A DNA stretch of 64,000 nucleotides from positions 49,930 through 113,929 of the forward strand of contig NZ_PIUM01000019.1 in NCBI RefSeq assembly GCF_002845745.1. The letters are read 5' to 3'. The notes beneath the pieces are model-generated. The model worked only from the letters and a program-made list of their open reading frames with translations. It was not told the DNA's origin and searched no databases. This document shows positions 1 through 7,886 of this stretch, piece by piece. The first letter of the stretch is position 1. Each line of letters starts with the position of its first letter. Source of the DNA: Telmatospirillum siberiense (GTDB lineage: Bacteria > Pseudomonadota > Alphaproteobacteria > Rhodospirillales > Magnetospirillaceae). A program made the position numbers and the translations under genes.

Positions 1-103
1 GGACCGGCAGAGAGAAGCCGGCCCTGAGGCCCAGCACCAGGATCATCAGGCTGACCACCGTGGCCAGCACCGGTCGGCGGACGAAAAGATCGGTGAATTT
101 CAT
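1..103 (-). CDS. RND efflux pump inner-membrane subunit, N-terminal fragment
   Basis: The reverse strand from 103 encodes a start (MKFTDLFVRRPVLATVVSL) typical of HAE1-type RND transporters: a short cytoplasmic helix with an RRPVLA motif, then the first membrane helix. The gene leaves the window, so only about 34 residues are visible. It follows the adaptor gene by 16 bp and completes an outer membrane factor / adaptor / pump operon read right to left. The pump would be the proton-driven drug transporter of the complex. The family call is firm from the N-terminal signature; substrate specificity cannot be judged. Confidence 0.85.
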   Translation of the reverse strand, partial: MKFTDLFVRRPVLATVVSLMILVLGLRAGFSLPV

Positions 104-119
104 CGTTTAGCGCTCCGCC

Positions 120-1250
120 TTACTTATCCACCGGTACCGGATTGGCCTCATTGGCCGGCCGCACCGAATTGTCGATCAACAGCGGACTGCCGTTGCGCAA
201 TTTGATCTGGCCGGCGACGACGACCGTATCGCCTTCCTTGATTCCCTTGGCCACCGCCACCTGATCGCCGCGTTTGGCCCCCGTGGTGATGAAGGTCTGA
301 TGGGCGATCAACTGCGGCTGGCCCTTCTCGTCCTGGCCCTTGTTCTCCACAAGATAGGCGGTGTCGCCATAGGGGCTGAAGGTAATCGCCGTCTGCGGCA
401 GGGTGACGTAGCGCTCCGGCGCTCCGGTATCGATCGTCACCTTGGCGAACATGCCGGGCAGCAGTTTATGGGCGGGATTGGCCAGGGTGGCCCGGATCTG
501 GACATTGCGGCTGGCGGTGTCGACCTTGGGGTTGATCGCCGCGATCTTGCCGGTGAAGCGCTTGTCGGGATAGGTGTCGATGGCGACGGAAACCGGCAGC
601 CCGACGGAAAGCTGGGCCAGCGCCTGCTGCGGCATGGTGAAGTCGACGAAGATCGGGTCGAGCGCCTGGAGCGTGACAATGGCGGTGCCGGCCGTCAGAT
701 ACTGGCCGAGATCCACCGAGCGAATGCCCAGGTGGCCGGCGAAAGGCGCCTTGAGGACCTTTTTGTCGACGACCGCCCGCTGTTCCGCCACTTGCGCCCT
801 GGCGCTCTTCAAGGCGGCGGCGTCGGAATCGAGGGTCGCCTGGCTGATGGCATGGGCCTGGAGTTGCTGCTCGTCGCGCCGATAGGTGATCTGGGCAAGT
901 TCGGCGGTGGCTTCCAACGATTGCAGCTTGGCCACGTCGTCGGCGTCGCGCAGACGCAGCAGAACCGCCCCGGCGGGCACGTCGTCACCCGAATTGAAGG
1001 TGATCACATCGACAACGCCGGATGTCTCCAGGGAAAGGTCGGCTCCCTTGACGGCCCGCAGGCTGCCGATAGCCTCAAGGTGAGGCTGCCATTCCTGCAC
1101 CTCGGCCTTGGTGGTCGCGACGGTCTGCGGTTGTCCGCCCATCGAGGCCATGAACTTCTGGATCATGATGCCCCGGAACGCCTCAAAACCGAAAATACCG
1201 CCGAATACCAGGCCAACCAGGACCAGCATGAGGATCATGCGTTTGACCAT
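120..1250 (-). CDS. RND efflux periplasmic adaptor (membrane fusion protein, HlyD/AcrA family)
   Basis: A 376-residue adaptor that would bridge the RND pump and the outer-membrane channel across the periplasm. The N-terminus has a single membrane-anchoring helix (VKRMILMLVLVGLVFGGIFG). It is followed by a biotinyl-lipoyl-like half (SLRAVKGADLSLETSG), an alpha-helical hairpin (about residues 110-165, KLQSLEATAELAQ), the second lipoyl half (KAPFAGHLGIRSVDLGQYL) and beta-barrel/MP domains. It resembles the MexH/VmeJ type rather than lipoprotein AcrA. The ATG at 1250 is chosen because a GGAGA ribosome site precedes it and the membrane helix starts at once; an upstream extension to 1346 lacks such support. 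It is in an operon with the gene ending at 1301 and the pump starting at 103. Confidence 0.92.
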   Translation of the reverse strand: MVKRMILMLVLVGLVFGGIFGFEAFRGIMIQKFMASMGGQPQTVATTKAEVQEWQPHLEAIGSLRAVKGADLSLETSGVVDVITFNSGDDVPAGAVLLRLRDADDVAKLQSLEATAELAQITYRRDEQQLQAHAISQATLDSDAAALKSARAQVAEQRAVVDKKVLKAPFAGHLGIRSVDLGQYLTAGTAIVTLQALDPIFVDFTMPQQALAQLSVGLPVSVAIDTYPDKRFTGKIAAINPKVDTASRNVQIRATLANPAHKLLPGMFAKVTIDTGAPERYVTLPQTAITFSPYGDTAYLVENKGQDEKGQPQLIAHQTFITTGAKRGDQVAVAKGIKEGDTVVVAGQIKLRNGSPLLIDNSVRPANEANPVPVDK

Positions 1251-1300
1251 CGGGTTCGTCTCCACACGAAGAATAGGGTCCGCGCCTTGGCGGACGCGGG

Positions 1301-2800
1301 TTATTTGCGAAGGGTGTCGTTCGCCGTATCGTCCGTCCGGTTCCACCAGCCGCCGCCAAGAGCCTGAAACAACGCGACCGTGTCCGTGTAACGGGCGGCC
1401 TGGGCCAGGACGAGAGAGATGCGGCTTTGCTGGTAGGTCCGCTCGGCATTGAGCAGCGTCAGATAGCTGATGGCGCCGGCGGCGAACTGACGGCGCGACA
1501 GCTCCAGGCTGGCCCCCGCCGACCGCTCGGCGGCCAATTGAGCCTTCAGCGTCTCGGCGTCGGCCTGTAAGGCGCGCAGGGCGTCAGCGACGTCGCGGAA
1601 GGCGGACAGGACCGTGCTTTGATATTGAGCGGCGCTCTTGTCGAGACCCGCCTCGGCGGCGCGACGCTGATGTTCGAGCGTGCCGCCGTGGAAAATCGGC
1701 TGGGTTATGCCGGCAGAGAGGCTCCACAATCCCGAGGCGGCCGAGCCGAACAGGCCATCGACGCCGTCGGCGGCGCTGCCCCAGCCGGCGCTCAGGGTGA
1801 ACTTCGGAAATTGATTGGCGATCGCCACGCCCAATTGCGCGTTGGCCTGATGCAAGGTGGCCTCGGCCGCCTGCACGTCGGGACGGTTGCGCACCAGTTG
1901 GGACGGCAGGCTGACCGGCAGATCCTGCGGCAGGTCGATGCTCGCCAGGGAAAAAGTCTCGGCCACTTCCTGGCTGGGGAACCGCCCTGCAAGGGCGGTC
2001 AACAGATTGCGCTGCAACGCCAGTTGCTTTTCGAGAGGCGGCAGGGTCGCGCGGGTCTGCGCCAGGGTCGATTCCTGGGCCAGCACGTCGGCTTGCGAGA
2101 CGCCGCCCAGGGTGAATTGCCGGCGTACCACGTCGAGCTGCTCGCTTTGCGCCTCGATAATCTCGCGCGTCGCTTCGATCTGGCCGCGCAGCGAGGCATC
2201 CTGCAAGGCGGCGTTCACCACGTTGGAGGACAATGTGAGCGCCGTCGCCTCAAGCTGGAAGCGCTGATATTCAGCCTCCGCCTCTGCCGATTCAACGCTG
2301 CGCTGGGTCGCCCCGAACACGTCGAGATCATAGGAGACGCTTAAGGAACTGGTGGCCACGCTATAGATCGAGGAGGTTCCGGACTGCCCCTGTTGCGCCC
2401 CCGATGTCCGCTGACGCGACGTCGAAAAGCTCGCATCGACCGACGGATAATAGGCGCCGCCCTGGGCCAGCGCCAATTCGCGGGCCTGACGGAGCGCCGC
2501 CTGAGCCGCCTTGATATCGGGATTGGCGGCCAGCGCCTGAGTGACCAGGCGGTCCAGCGCCGGGGCGTGGAACAACGCCCACCATTGGCCGGGAATATCC
2601 TGGCCGGCATTGAAATATTGAGCGGCACCGCCCACGGTGTCGGCGGCCCCCGTGGGCTTGGTCAGCGGCTCGGGGGTGAAGCCGGTGACATCGGGGGGCG
2701 GCGGCGCCTGAAAGTCCGGACCCACGGCGCAGCCGGCCAGAAACAGCAGGGCGGCCATGGTCGCCGGAACGCCGGAGATCTTGTGAAACGTCACGCTCAT
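1301..2800 (-). CDS. RND efflux outer membrane factor (NodT/OprM-type lipoprotein)
   Basis: A 499-residue TolC-like outer membrane channel. The N-terminus is a lipoprotein signal with lipobox LFLAGC (mature Cys about residue 24), followed by VGPDFQAP, a hallmark of NodT-family factors. Two OEP repeats follow, rich in alanine and glutamine heptads (IKAAQAALRQARELA; VQAAEATLHQANAQLG). The ATG at 2800 has GGAAGGA immediately upstream. It is the first gene of the minus-strand operon, with the adaptor 50 bp downstream. The OMF-first order is less common than adaptor-pump-OMF. It is divergent from the TetR gene at 2919, and a dyad in the shared intergenic space suggests control by that regulator. 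Confidence 0.92.
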   Translation of the reverse strand: MSVTFHKISGVPATMAALLFLAGCAVGPDFQAPPPPDVTGFTPEPLTKPTGAADTVGGAAQYFNAGQDIPGQWWALFHAPALDRLVTQALAANPDIKAAQAALRQARELALAQGGAYYPSVDASFSTSRQRTSGAQQGQSGTSSIYSVATSSLSVSYDLDVFGATQRSVESAEAEAEYQRFQLEATALTLSSNVVNAALQDASLRGQIEATREIIEAQSEQLDVVRRQFTLGGVSQADVLAQESTLAQTRATLPPLEKQLALQRNLLTALAGRFPSQEVAETFSLASIDLPQDLPVSLPSQLVRNRPDVQAAEATLHQANAQLGVAIANQFPKFTLSAGWGSAADGVDGLFGSAASGLWSLSAGITQPIFHGGTLEHQRRAAEAGLDKSAAQYQSTVLSAFRDVADALRALQADAETLKAQLAAERSAGASLELSRRQFAAGAISYLTLLNAERTYQQSRISLVLAQAARYTDTVALFQALGGGWWNRTDDTANDTLRK

Positions 2801-2862
2801 TCCTTCCAAACGCCCCGTTCGAAAGCACCGCGCCCGTTCGGCGGTCGCGAGAGGGGATTGAC

Positions 2863-2884
2863 TTAGTTCGAACGTTCAATCTAA
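2863..2884. promoter_or_regulatory. Probable TetR operator between the efflux operon and its divergent regulator
   Basis: A 22-bp inverted repeat whose two 11-nt arms (TTAGTTCGAAC and, on the other strand, TTAGATTGAAC) match at 9 of 11 positions. It sits 62 bp before the outer membrane factor start and 34 bp before the tetR start. That is where a TetR dimer would block both promoters. The dyad is seen directly; assigning it to this regulator is inference from position. Confidence 0.6.
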
Positions 2885-2918
2885 AACACGGAAACGATGT
2901 GACCTGTCAAGGCCCTTA

Positions 2919-3581
2919 ATGGATCAGACACCGAAACACGCGACTGACATAAAGGCGCCGCCCGTCCGGGAGGCGCGCGGCGAATCGAGGCGCCAGCAGG
3001 TCTTGGACGCCGCGGCGATCTGCTTTCGCCGCAACGGTTTCCGGGGCGCCAGCATGTCGGAGATTTCCGCTCTGGCCGGCATGAGCACCGGCCACATCTA
3101 TCATTATTTCAAGAACAAGGAAGCCATCGTCGAGGCCATCATCAAGCGCGATCTCCAGGAGGGGATGACCTTCATGGAATCCCTCAAGGAGGCCGACGAC
3201 ATCGTCCAGATGCTCGTCGACGGGGCCAAGGACTGCATCGTCGACCGCAACAAACTGAGCGAACCGGCCTTGACCCTGGAAATCCTGGCCGAGGCGTCGC
3301 GCAATCCGGCGATCTCGGCCATCATGGACGACTGCGAGACGTCGATCCGCCGAAGTTTCATCGAAGCCCTGGAAACAGGTCGCAAGCGGGGGGTGATTGC
3401 CCCGGACGCACGGATCGAAGTGGCCTGCACCATGATGATGCTGATCTTCGACGGCATCACCGTGCAAAGCGCGGTGAACCCGCTCTTCGATCACGAAGTC
3501 ATCCTCAAGGAACTGGAGCGACTGCTCAACCAGGCTTTGCGGCCGGGCGTCGGTTCGGATTTAAACCACCCCAAACCCTAA
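2919..3581 (+). CDS. TetR/AcrR family transcriptional repressor
   Basis: 220 residues. The N-terminal DNA-binding domain is canonical (RRQQVLDAAAICFRRNGF, then the HTH with MSEISALAGMSTGHIYHYFKNKEAI, about residues 22-70). The C-terminal helical ligand domain is family-variable. It is divergent from the OMF-adaptor-pump operon, with a 22-bp dyad between them, so local repression of the pump with induction by a pump substrate is the likely role. The ATG has AAGG upstream. The 3' end overlaps the convergent GGDEF/EAL gene by 21 bp. Confidence 0.93.
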   Translation: MDQTPKHATDIKAPPVREARGESRRQQVLDAAAICFRRNGFRGASMSEISALAGMSTGHIYHYFKNKEAIVEAIIKRDLQEGMTFMESLKEADDIVQMLVDGAKDCIVDRNKLSEPALTLEILAEASRNPAISAIMDDCETSIRRSFIEALETGRKRGVIAPDARIEVACTMMMLIFDGITVQSAVNPLFDHEVILKELERLLNQALRPGVGSDLNHPKP

Positions 3582-5996
3582 GACCGCATTCCAGAGCGGC
3601 GGAAATTCCAGGGGCGGCACCGGACGGCTGAACAGATAGCCCTGCGCGGCATCGCATTTCAAATGCCGCAAATAGGCCAATTGCGCTTCCGTCTCCACGC
3701 CCTCGGCGAGAACCTGTAAATTCAGATTCTTGGCCATCGCCACCACCGTCGCGACAATTTCCATGTCGGCGGTATCGTGGGGAATGTCGCGGACGAAACT
3801 CTGATCGACCTTGATCTTGTCGATGGGGAACCGTTTCAGATAGGCGAGCGAGGAATAGCCGGTGCCGAAATCGTCGATGGCCAGGCGCAAGCCCAGATCT
3901 TTCAGGGCCCTCAGCCTGGTTTCCGCCTCCTCGCCGAAATCCATCAGCGCGCTTTCGGTGATTTCCAGTTCGAGATAACCGGGCGGCAACCCCGTTTCCT
4001 CCAGGATCGCGGCGACCCTTTGGGCGATGTCGGCCTGGTGGAATTGGTGGGCCGACAGATTGACCGCCACCGTCTCGATATCCGCCCCGGCCTCCAGCCA
4101 GCGCTTCATTTGCGAACAGGCGGCGCCGAGGACGAACTCTCCCAAGGGAAGAATCAGGCCGGTTTCCTCGGCCAACGGGATGAACTGACCGGGGGGAACC
4201 AGACCCGCTCCGGGACGCTGCCAGCGCAGCAAGGCCTCGACCCCCACCGGCCGCATGCTGCTCATGTCGATCAGGGGCTGGTAATGCAGCAGGAATTCCC
4301 CCCGCTCCAGTCCCTGGCGCAGGGCGACTTCCATCGCCACCCGCTGATTGGCCACCTCGGTCAGGGATTCGGTATAAAAGCGATAGGTGTTCCTGCCTCC
4401 CTTCTTGGCCTGATACATCGCGGCGTCGGCACAGCTCAGAACCTTGCCGGCATCCTTGCCGTCGTCGGGAAAGATGCTGATGCCGACGCTGGTGCCGATG
4501 AAGACGTCGCGGCCGCTGGAAAGCCGGAAAGGCACCTTCAATTCCTCGATCAGGGACCGGGCGACATCGGCCGCGCGGTCCGCCTCCCGAAGATTTTCCA
4601 ACAGAACGATGAACTCGTCGCCACCCATCCGGCAAAGGGTATCGGCCTCGCGCAAGCGGTTGGAATAGCGCTGGGCCACCGCCTGCAGAAGCTCGTCGCC
4701 CGCCGCATGGCCAAGGCTGTCGTTGACGTTCTTGAAATGGTCGAGGTCGAGAAACAGCAGCGCGCCCTTGCCTCCATCGCGGTCGGCGCAGGCCATGGCG
4801 TGATGAACCCGTGACAGCAGCAGGAGGCGGTTTGGCAATCCGGTCAGCGGATCGTGGTGGGCGAGATGGAAAAGCTGCTCCTCGGATTCCTTGGCGCGGG
4901 AAATGTCGATGAAGGTGCCGATGTAATTGACCACATCGCCTTTGGCGTCGCGCACCACGCTGATGGTCATCCATTCCGGATAGATGGCGCCGCTTTTCCG
5001 CCGGTTCCAGATCTCGCCCCGCCAATAGCCCTCGCTCAGGATCGTTTTGAACATCTGTGTGTAAAAGGCGGTGTCGTGCCGGTCGGATTTCAGAAGGCGG
5101 GGATTTTTCCCGATCAGTTCCTCGGCGGAATAGCCGGTGATCGCGGTAAAGGCCGGATTGACCGCCAGGATGGTACCCTCGGCATCGGTAATGGTGATGC
5201 CTTCGATACTGTGGTCGAACATGGTGGCGGTCAAACGCGCCTCTTTTTCGGCTCGGTCATCGGCGGTGATATCCTCGACCGACAAGATGATTCCGCCGAC
5301 CGTCCCGTTCTGTTCGGTCCAAGGACAGCTCACCCATCTGTAGACATGCTCCGTACCATCCGCCTGAACCCACCGCGCCTCGTCCTTGGACAGGCTCTCG
5401 CCCGCCAGGGCGGCGCGGTGCCCCCGCTTCCAGTCCTCCGGGATGTCGGGATGCACATCATAATGCCGGCGGCCGACGAGGTCGTCGCAGCCGCGGCCCA
5501 ATTCGAGACGCCAGCGCCGGCTGACCGCGAGATAGCGGAGATCGCGGTCAAGCAGGGCGATGCAATGCGGCGCCTGCTCGATGAAGAGATGCGTCCGCTC
5601 ATGGGTCTGGCGGGAGGTTTTTTCGTCGGCCGTCCGGCGATTGGCACGCCGCAATTGCTCATGGGTCAGGCTGAGCAGCACGCCCATGATGAAGAACAGA
5701 AGGATCGAAACCAGTCCGGAGGGAGAGGCCAGAGCGAAGGAAAATCGCACCGGCACGAAAAAATACCATCCGAGCAGCGTGGCCAGCGTGGTCGAGGTCA
5801 TGCCGCCCAGGAAGCCGCCGAATCGCGAACTGAAAAAAATCGCCGGATAGAGGGGCAGCCAAACGTAAGGCGAAAGATCGGCCCAAAAAGCCGCCTGTAG
5901 CCCAAAAGCCGTCAAAGTAATGACGATGCCGACGCCTATACGGTAGAGGCCATCGCACACCGAATTATCCCAGGCTTTCGCCATCCGTTCGGTCAT
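3561..5996 (-). CDS. Membrane GGDEF-EAL protein with DUF4118 and two PAS domains
   Basis: 811 residues. The N-terminal 120 residues hold about four membrane segments resembling the DUF4118/KdpD sensor region. Two PAS domains follow (about 130-255 and 255-375), then GGDEF (about 378-545) and EAL (about 555-805). The cyclase signature GGDEF is intact. An RxxD inhibitory site (READ) lies five residues upstream of it, so product inhibition by c-di-GMP is expected. The phosphodiesterase side also looks intact (VEALLRW, DDFGTGYSSLAYL, EGVETEAQ). It could therefore make and degrade c-di-GMP, with the PAS/membrane part setting the balance. It is monocistronic, and its stop lies inside the 3' end of tetR. 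Confidence 0.93.
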   Translation of the reverse strand: MTERMAKAWDNSVCDGLYRIGVGIVITLTAFGLQAAFWADLSPYVWLPLYPAIFFSSRFGGFLGGMTSTTLATLLGWYFFVPVRFSFALASPSGLVSILLFFIMGVLLSLTHEQLRRANRRTADEKTSRQTHERTHLFIEQAPHCIALLDRDLRYLAVSRRWRLELGRGCDDLVGRRHYDVHPDIPEDWKRGHRAALAGESLSKDEARWVQADGTEHVYRWVSCPWTEQNGTVGGIILSVEDITADDRAEKEARLTATMFDHSIEGITITDAEGTILAVNPAFTAITGYSAEELIGKNPRLLKSDRHDTAFYTQMFKTILSEGYWRGEIWNRRKSGAIYPEWMTISVVRDAKGDVVNYIGTFIDISRAKESEEQLFHLAHHDPLTGLPNRLLLLSRVHHAMACADRDGGKGALLFLDLDHFKNVNDSLGHAAGDELLQAVAQRYSNRLREADTLCRMGGDEFIVLLENLREADRAADVARSLIEELKVPFRLSSGRDVFIGTSVGISIFPDDGKDAGKVLSCADAAMYQAKKGGRNTYRFYTESLTEVANQRVAMEVALRQGLERGEFLLHYQPLIDMSSMRPVGVEALLRWQRPGAGLVPPGQFIPLAEETGLILPLGEFVLGAACSQMKRWLEAGADIETVAVNLSAHQFHQADIAQRVAAILEETGLPPGYLELEITESALMDFGEEAETRLRALKDLGLRLAIDDFGTGYSSLAYLKRFPIDKIKVDQSFVRDIPHDTADMEIVATVVAMAKNLNLQVLAEGVETEAQLAYLRHLKCDAAQGYLFSRPVPPLEFPPLWNAVLGFGVV

Positions 5997-6164
5997 ACCG
6001 GTGGGCTCATATCGCTGTTAAGCACCGGATGATAGCGATAGACTGATAATCGGTCGATATTTATATATGAATTCGTCTTATTTTAGATTGATATATTGAT
6101 ATATGCAAAAACATTCATCTTTTTTATGACGACAGAAACATAATAAAATTGGCTTGATGCTTCG

Positions 6165-6530
6165 TCAGGCCTCGATTCGACCTCGAGCCTCTTCTTCTTC
6201 CTCCTTTACCGCGCCGATCCGGGCCATGTGCAACTGCCCCCATTCGCACAAGGGAGAGAGCGCCGCCGACAGCGAAATGCCGAAGGACGTCAGGGCATAT
6301 TCGACCCGGGGCGGGATTTCCCTGAAATCATGGCGAATGACGATGCCGTCGGCCTCCATCTCCTTGAGGTTTTGAATCAGCATTTTCTCGCTGATTCCCG
6401 AAACCGTCCGCCGCAGATCGCCAAACCGGCGCCGCTCGTCATGCAAGGCCCAAAGAATCAGCACTTTCCATTTACCGCCGACGACGTCGAGAGCCGCCTC
6501 AAGACCACAACTATAGGTTTTTCTCTTCAT
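6165..6530 (-). CDS. HxlR family regulator, divergent from the second RND operon
   Basis: 121 residues of winged-helix HxlR type: VVGGKWKVLILWAL, then FGDLRRTVSGISEKMLIQNLKEMEADGIV and a PPRVEYALTSFG wing. A single cysteine at position 8, just before the first helix, is where redox- or electrophile-sensing HxlR proteins (YodB/HypR type) carry their sensor. The ATG at 6530 follows AGGAAAA; an upstream start at 6566 is possible. A run of glutamates ends the protein (KEEEEEARG). It is divergent from the MexEF-like operon starting at 6672, so it is the likely local regulator. Confidence 0.9.
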   Translation of the reverse strand: MKRKTYSCGLEAALDVVGGKWKVLILWALHDERRRFGDLRRTVSGISEKMLIQNLKEMEADGIVIRHDFREIPPRVEYALTSFGISLSAALSPLCEWGQLHMARIGAVKEEEEEARGRIEA

Positions 6531-6568
6531 GGTGTTTTCCTGGCCGTCGACCCACGCTCTTTTCACTT

Positions 6569-6588
6569 ACAAAAAGGTAGGTACTTGT
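6569..6588. promoter_or_regulatory. Candidate HxlR operator
   Basis: Imperfect 20-bp dyad of the form ACAAnnAnnTAnnTnnTTGT, 39 bp upstream of the HxlR start and 84 bp upstream of the RND adaptor start. HxlR proteins usually bind such short AT-flanked dyads in divergent intergenic regions. The symmetry is seen; the binding assignment is inferred. Confidence 0.4.
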
Positions 6589-6671
6589 CGATTTGAAATC
6601 AAGTCCGATATTTCGGGAAATCATGACCCGCGTCGCCGGGACATCCCGCCGCAGATCGACAGGAATATCAC

Positions 6672-7859
6672 ATGAAGACAAGGATCTATTTTCGTAGCCG
6701 CCTGTTGCTGACCAGCGCGATCGTCGCCGCGGTCATCGGCGTCGGCGTTTATTCGGCGCAAAGCACCGGCGCCAGCCCCGGAACGGCGGCGGGCTCCCCC
6801 GCCGTTCCCGTGGTGGTCCGGACCCTGGCCGAACAGAAAATCCGTGCCTGGTCCGAATTCTCGGGTCGGTTGCACGCCGTCGATTCCGCCGAAATTCGCC
6901 CGGAAGTCGGCGGACGCATCATCGCCTTGAAATTCGAGGACGGCCAGAACGTCAAGGCCGGCGATGTCCTGTTCATCATCGACCCCCGGCCCTACGAGGC
7001 CGCCGTGGCCAAGGCCGAAGCCAACCTGGCTTCGGCCAGGACCAACGCCGCCTTCGCCAAGCTGGAACTGGACCGCGCCCACGGTCTTCAGGAAACCCAG
7101 GCCATCGCTCAGCGGGTCTATGACGAGCGGGCGAACGCCGCCCGCGTCGCCAATGCCGACGTTCAGGCCGCCGAGGCCACTCTCAAGCAGGCCTCCCTCG
7201 ATCTCGAACATGCCTATGTCCGCGCGCCGATCGCCGGCCGGGCCAGCCGGGCCGAAATCACCCTGGGCAACCTCGTCCAGGCCGGTCCGGGCGCGCCCCT
7301 GCTGACCACGGTCGTCGGCAACCAGAGCATCTACGCCGATTTCGACGTCGACGAGCAGACCTACATGCAAAGCGTCCGGGACTATGCCAGCGGCCGCGAT
7401 CAGGAACGACGCATCCCCGTGCAGCTCTCCGTGCAGGGGGACAAGGGACATCTCTACCAGGGCACCATCGACAGTTTCGACAATCGGCTCGATCCGGCCA
7501 GCGGCACCATCCGGGCGCGGGCCAAATTCGATAATGCGGACGGAGCGCTGGTTCCCGGCATGTTCGTCTCGGTCAAGCTGGCCAATGGCGGGGAAAGCAG
7601 CGAGCTGCTGATCCCGGCCCGCGCGCTGGGGTTCGATCAGAGCAAGAAATTCGTCTATGTGGTCGAGGGCGACAACAAGGTCGCCTACCGCGAGGTCGAA
7701 CTCGGCAAACAGATCGCCTCGGAGCGCGTCGCCCTGAAAGGCGTGCAGGCCGGCGACCGCGTCATCGTCGACGGCGTGCAGCATGTCAGGCCCAATGCCC
7801 TCGTCGATCCGAAGGAAGCCGCCCCGGACAGCGGCTCGGCACAGGCCGGAACGAACTGA
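6672..7859 (+). CDS. RND efflux periplasmic adaptor (MexE/AcrA-like)
   Basis: 395 residues. An N-terminal hydrophobic segment (LLLTSAIVAAVIGVGVYSA) anchors or exports it. The lipoyl halves are clear (AVDSAEIRPEVGGRIIALKF and YVRAPIAGRASRAEITLG) and flank an alpha-hairpin with alanine-rich heptads. The beta-barrel (IYADFDVDEQTYMQSV) and MP domains follow. AGGAA precedes the ATG. It is the first gene of an adaptor-pump-OMF operon, 27 bp before the pump, and divergent from a HxlR gene. The order matches MexEF-OprN-type systems. Confidence 0.93.
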   Translation: MKTRIYFRSRLLLTSAIVAAVIGVGVYSAQSTGASPGTAAGSPAVPVVVRTLAEQKIRAWSEFSGRLHAVDSAEIRPEVGGRIIALKFEDGQNVKAGDVLFIIDPRPYEAAVAKAEANLASARTNAAFAKLELDRAHGLQETQAIAQRVYDERANAARVANADVQAAEATLKQASLDLEHAYVRAPIAGRASRAEITLGNLVQAGPGAPLLTTVVGNQSIYADFDVDEQTYMQSVRDYASGRDQERRIPVQLSVQGDKGHLYQGTIDSFDNRLDPASGTIRARAKFDNADGALVPGMFVSVKLANGGESSELLIPARALGFDQSKKFVYVVEGDNKVAYREVELGKQIASERVALKGVQAGDRVIVDGVQHVRPNALVDPKEAAPDSGSAQAGTN

Positions 7860-7886
7860 CGAAACGACAGGCTGACGGTAGGACCA

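Noticed and set aside
300..1367. Long open frame antisense to the RND adaptor (also antisense frames at 6621-8606, 17136-19664 and 49181-51295)
   Set aside because: Composition and repetitive Gly/Arg/Asp-rich translations are typical of frames opposite GC-rich genes; the sense strand encodes recognisable families throughout.
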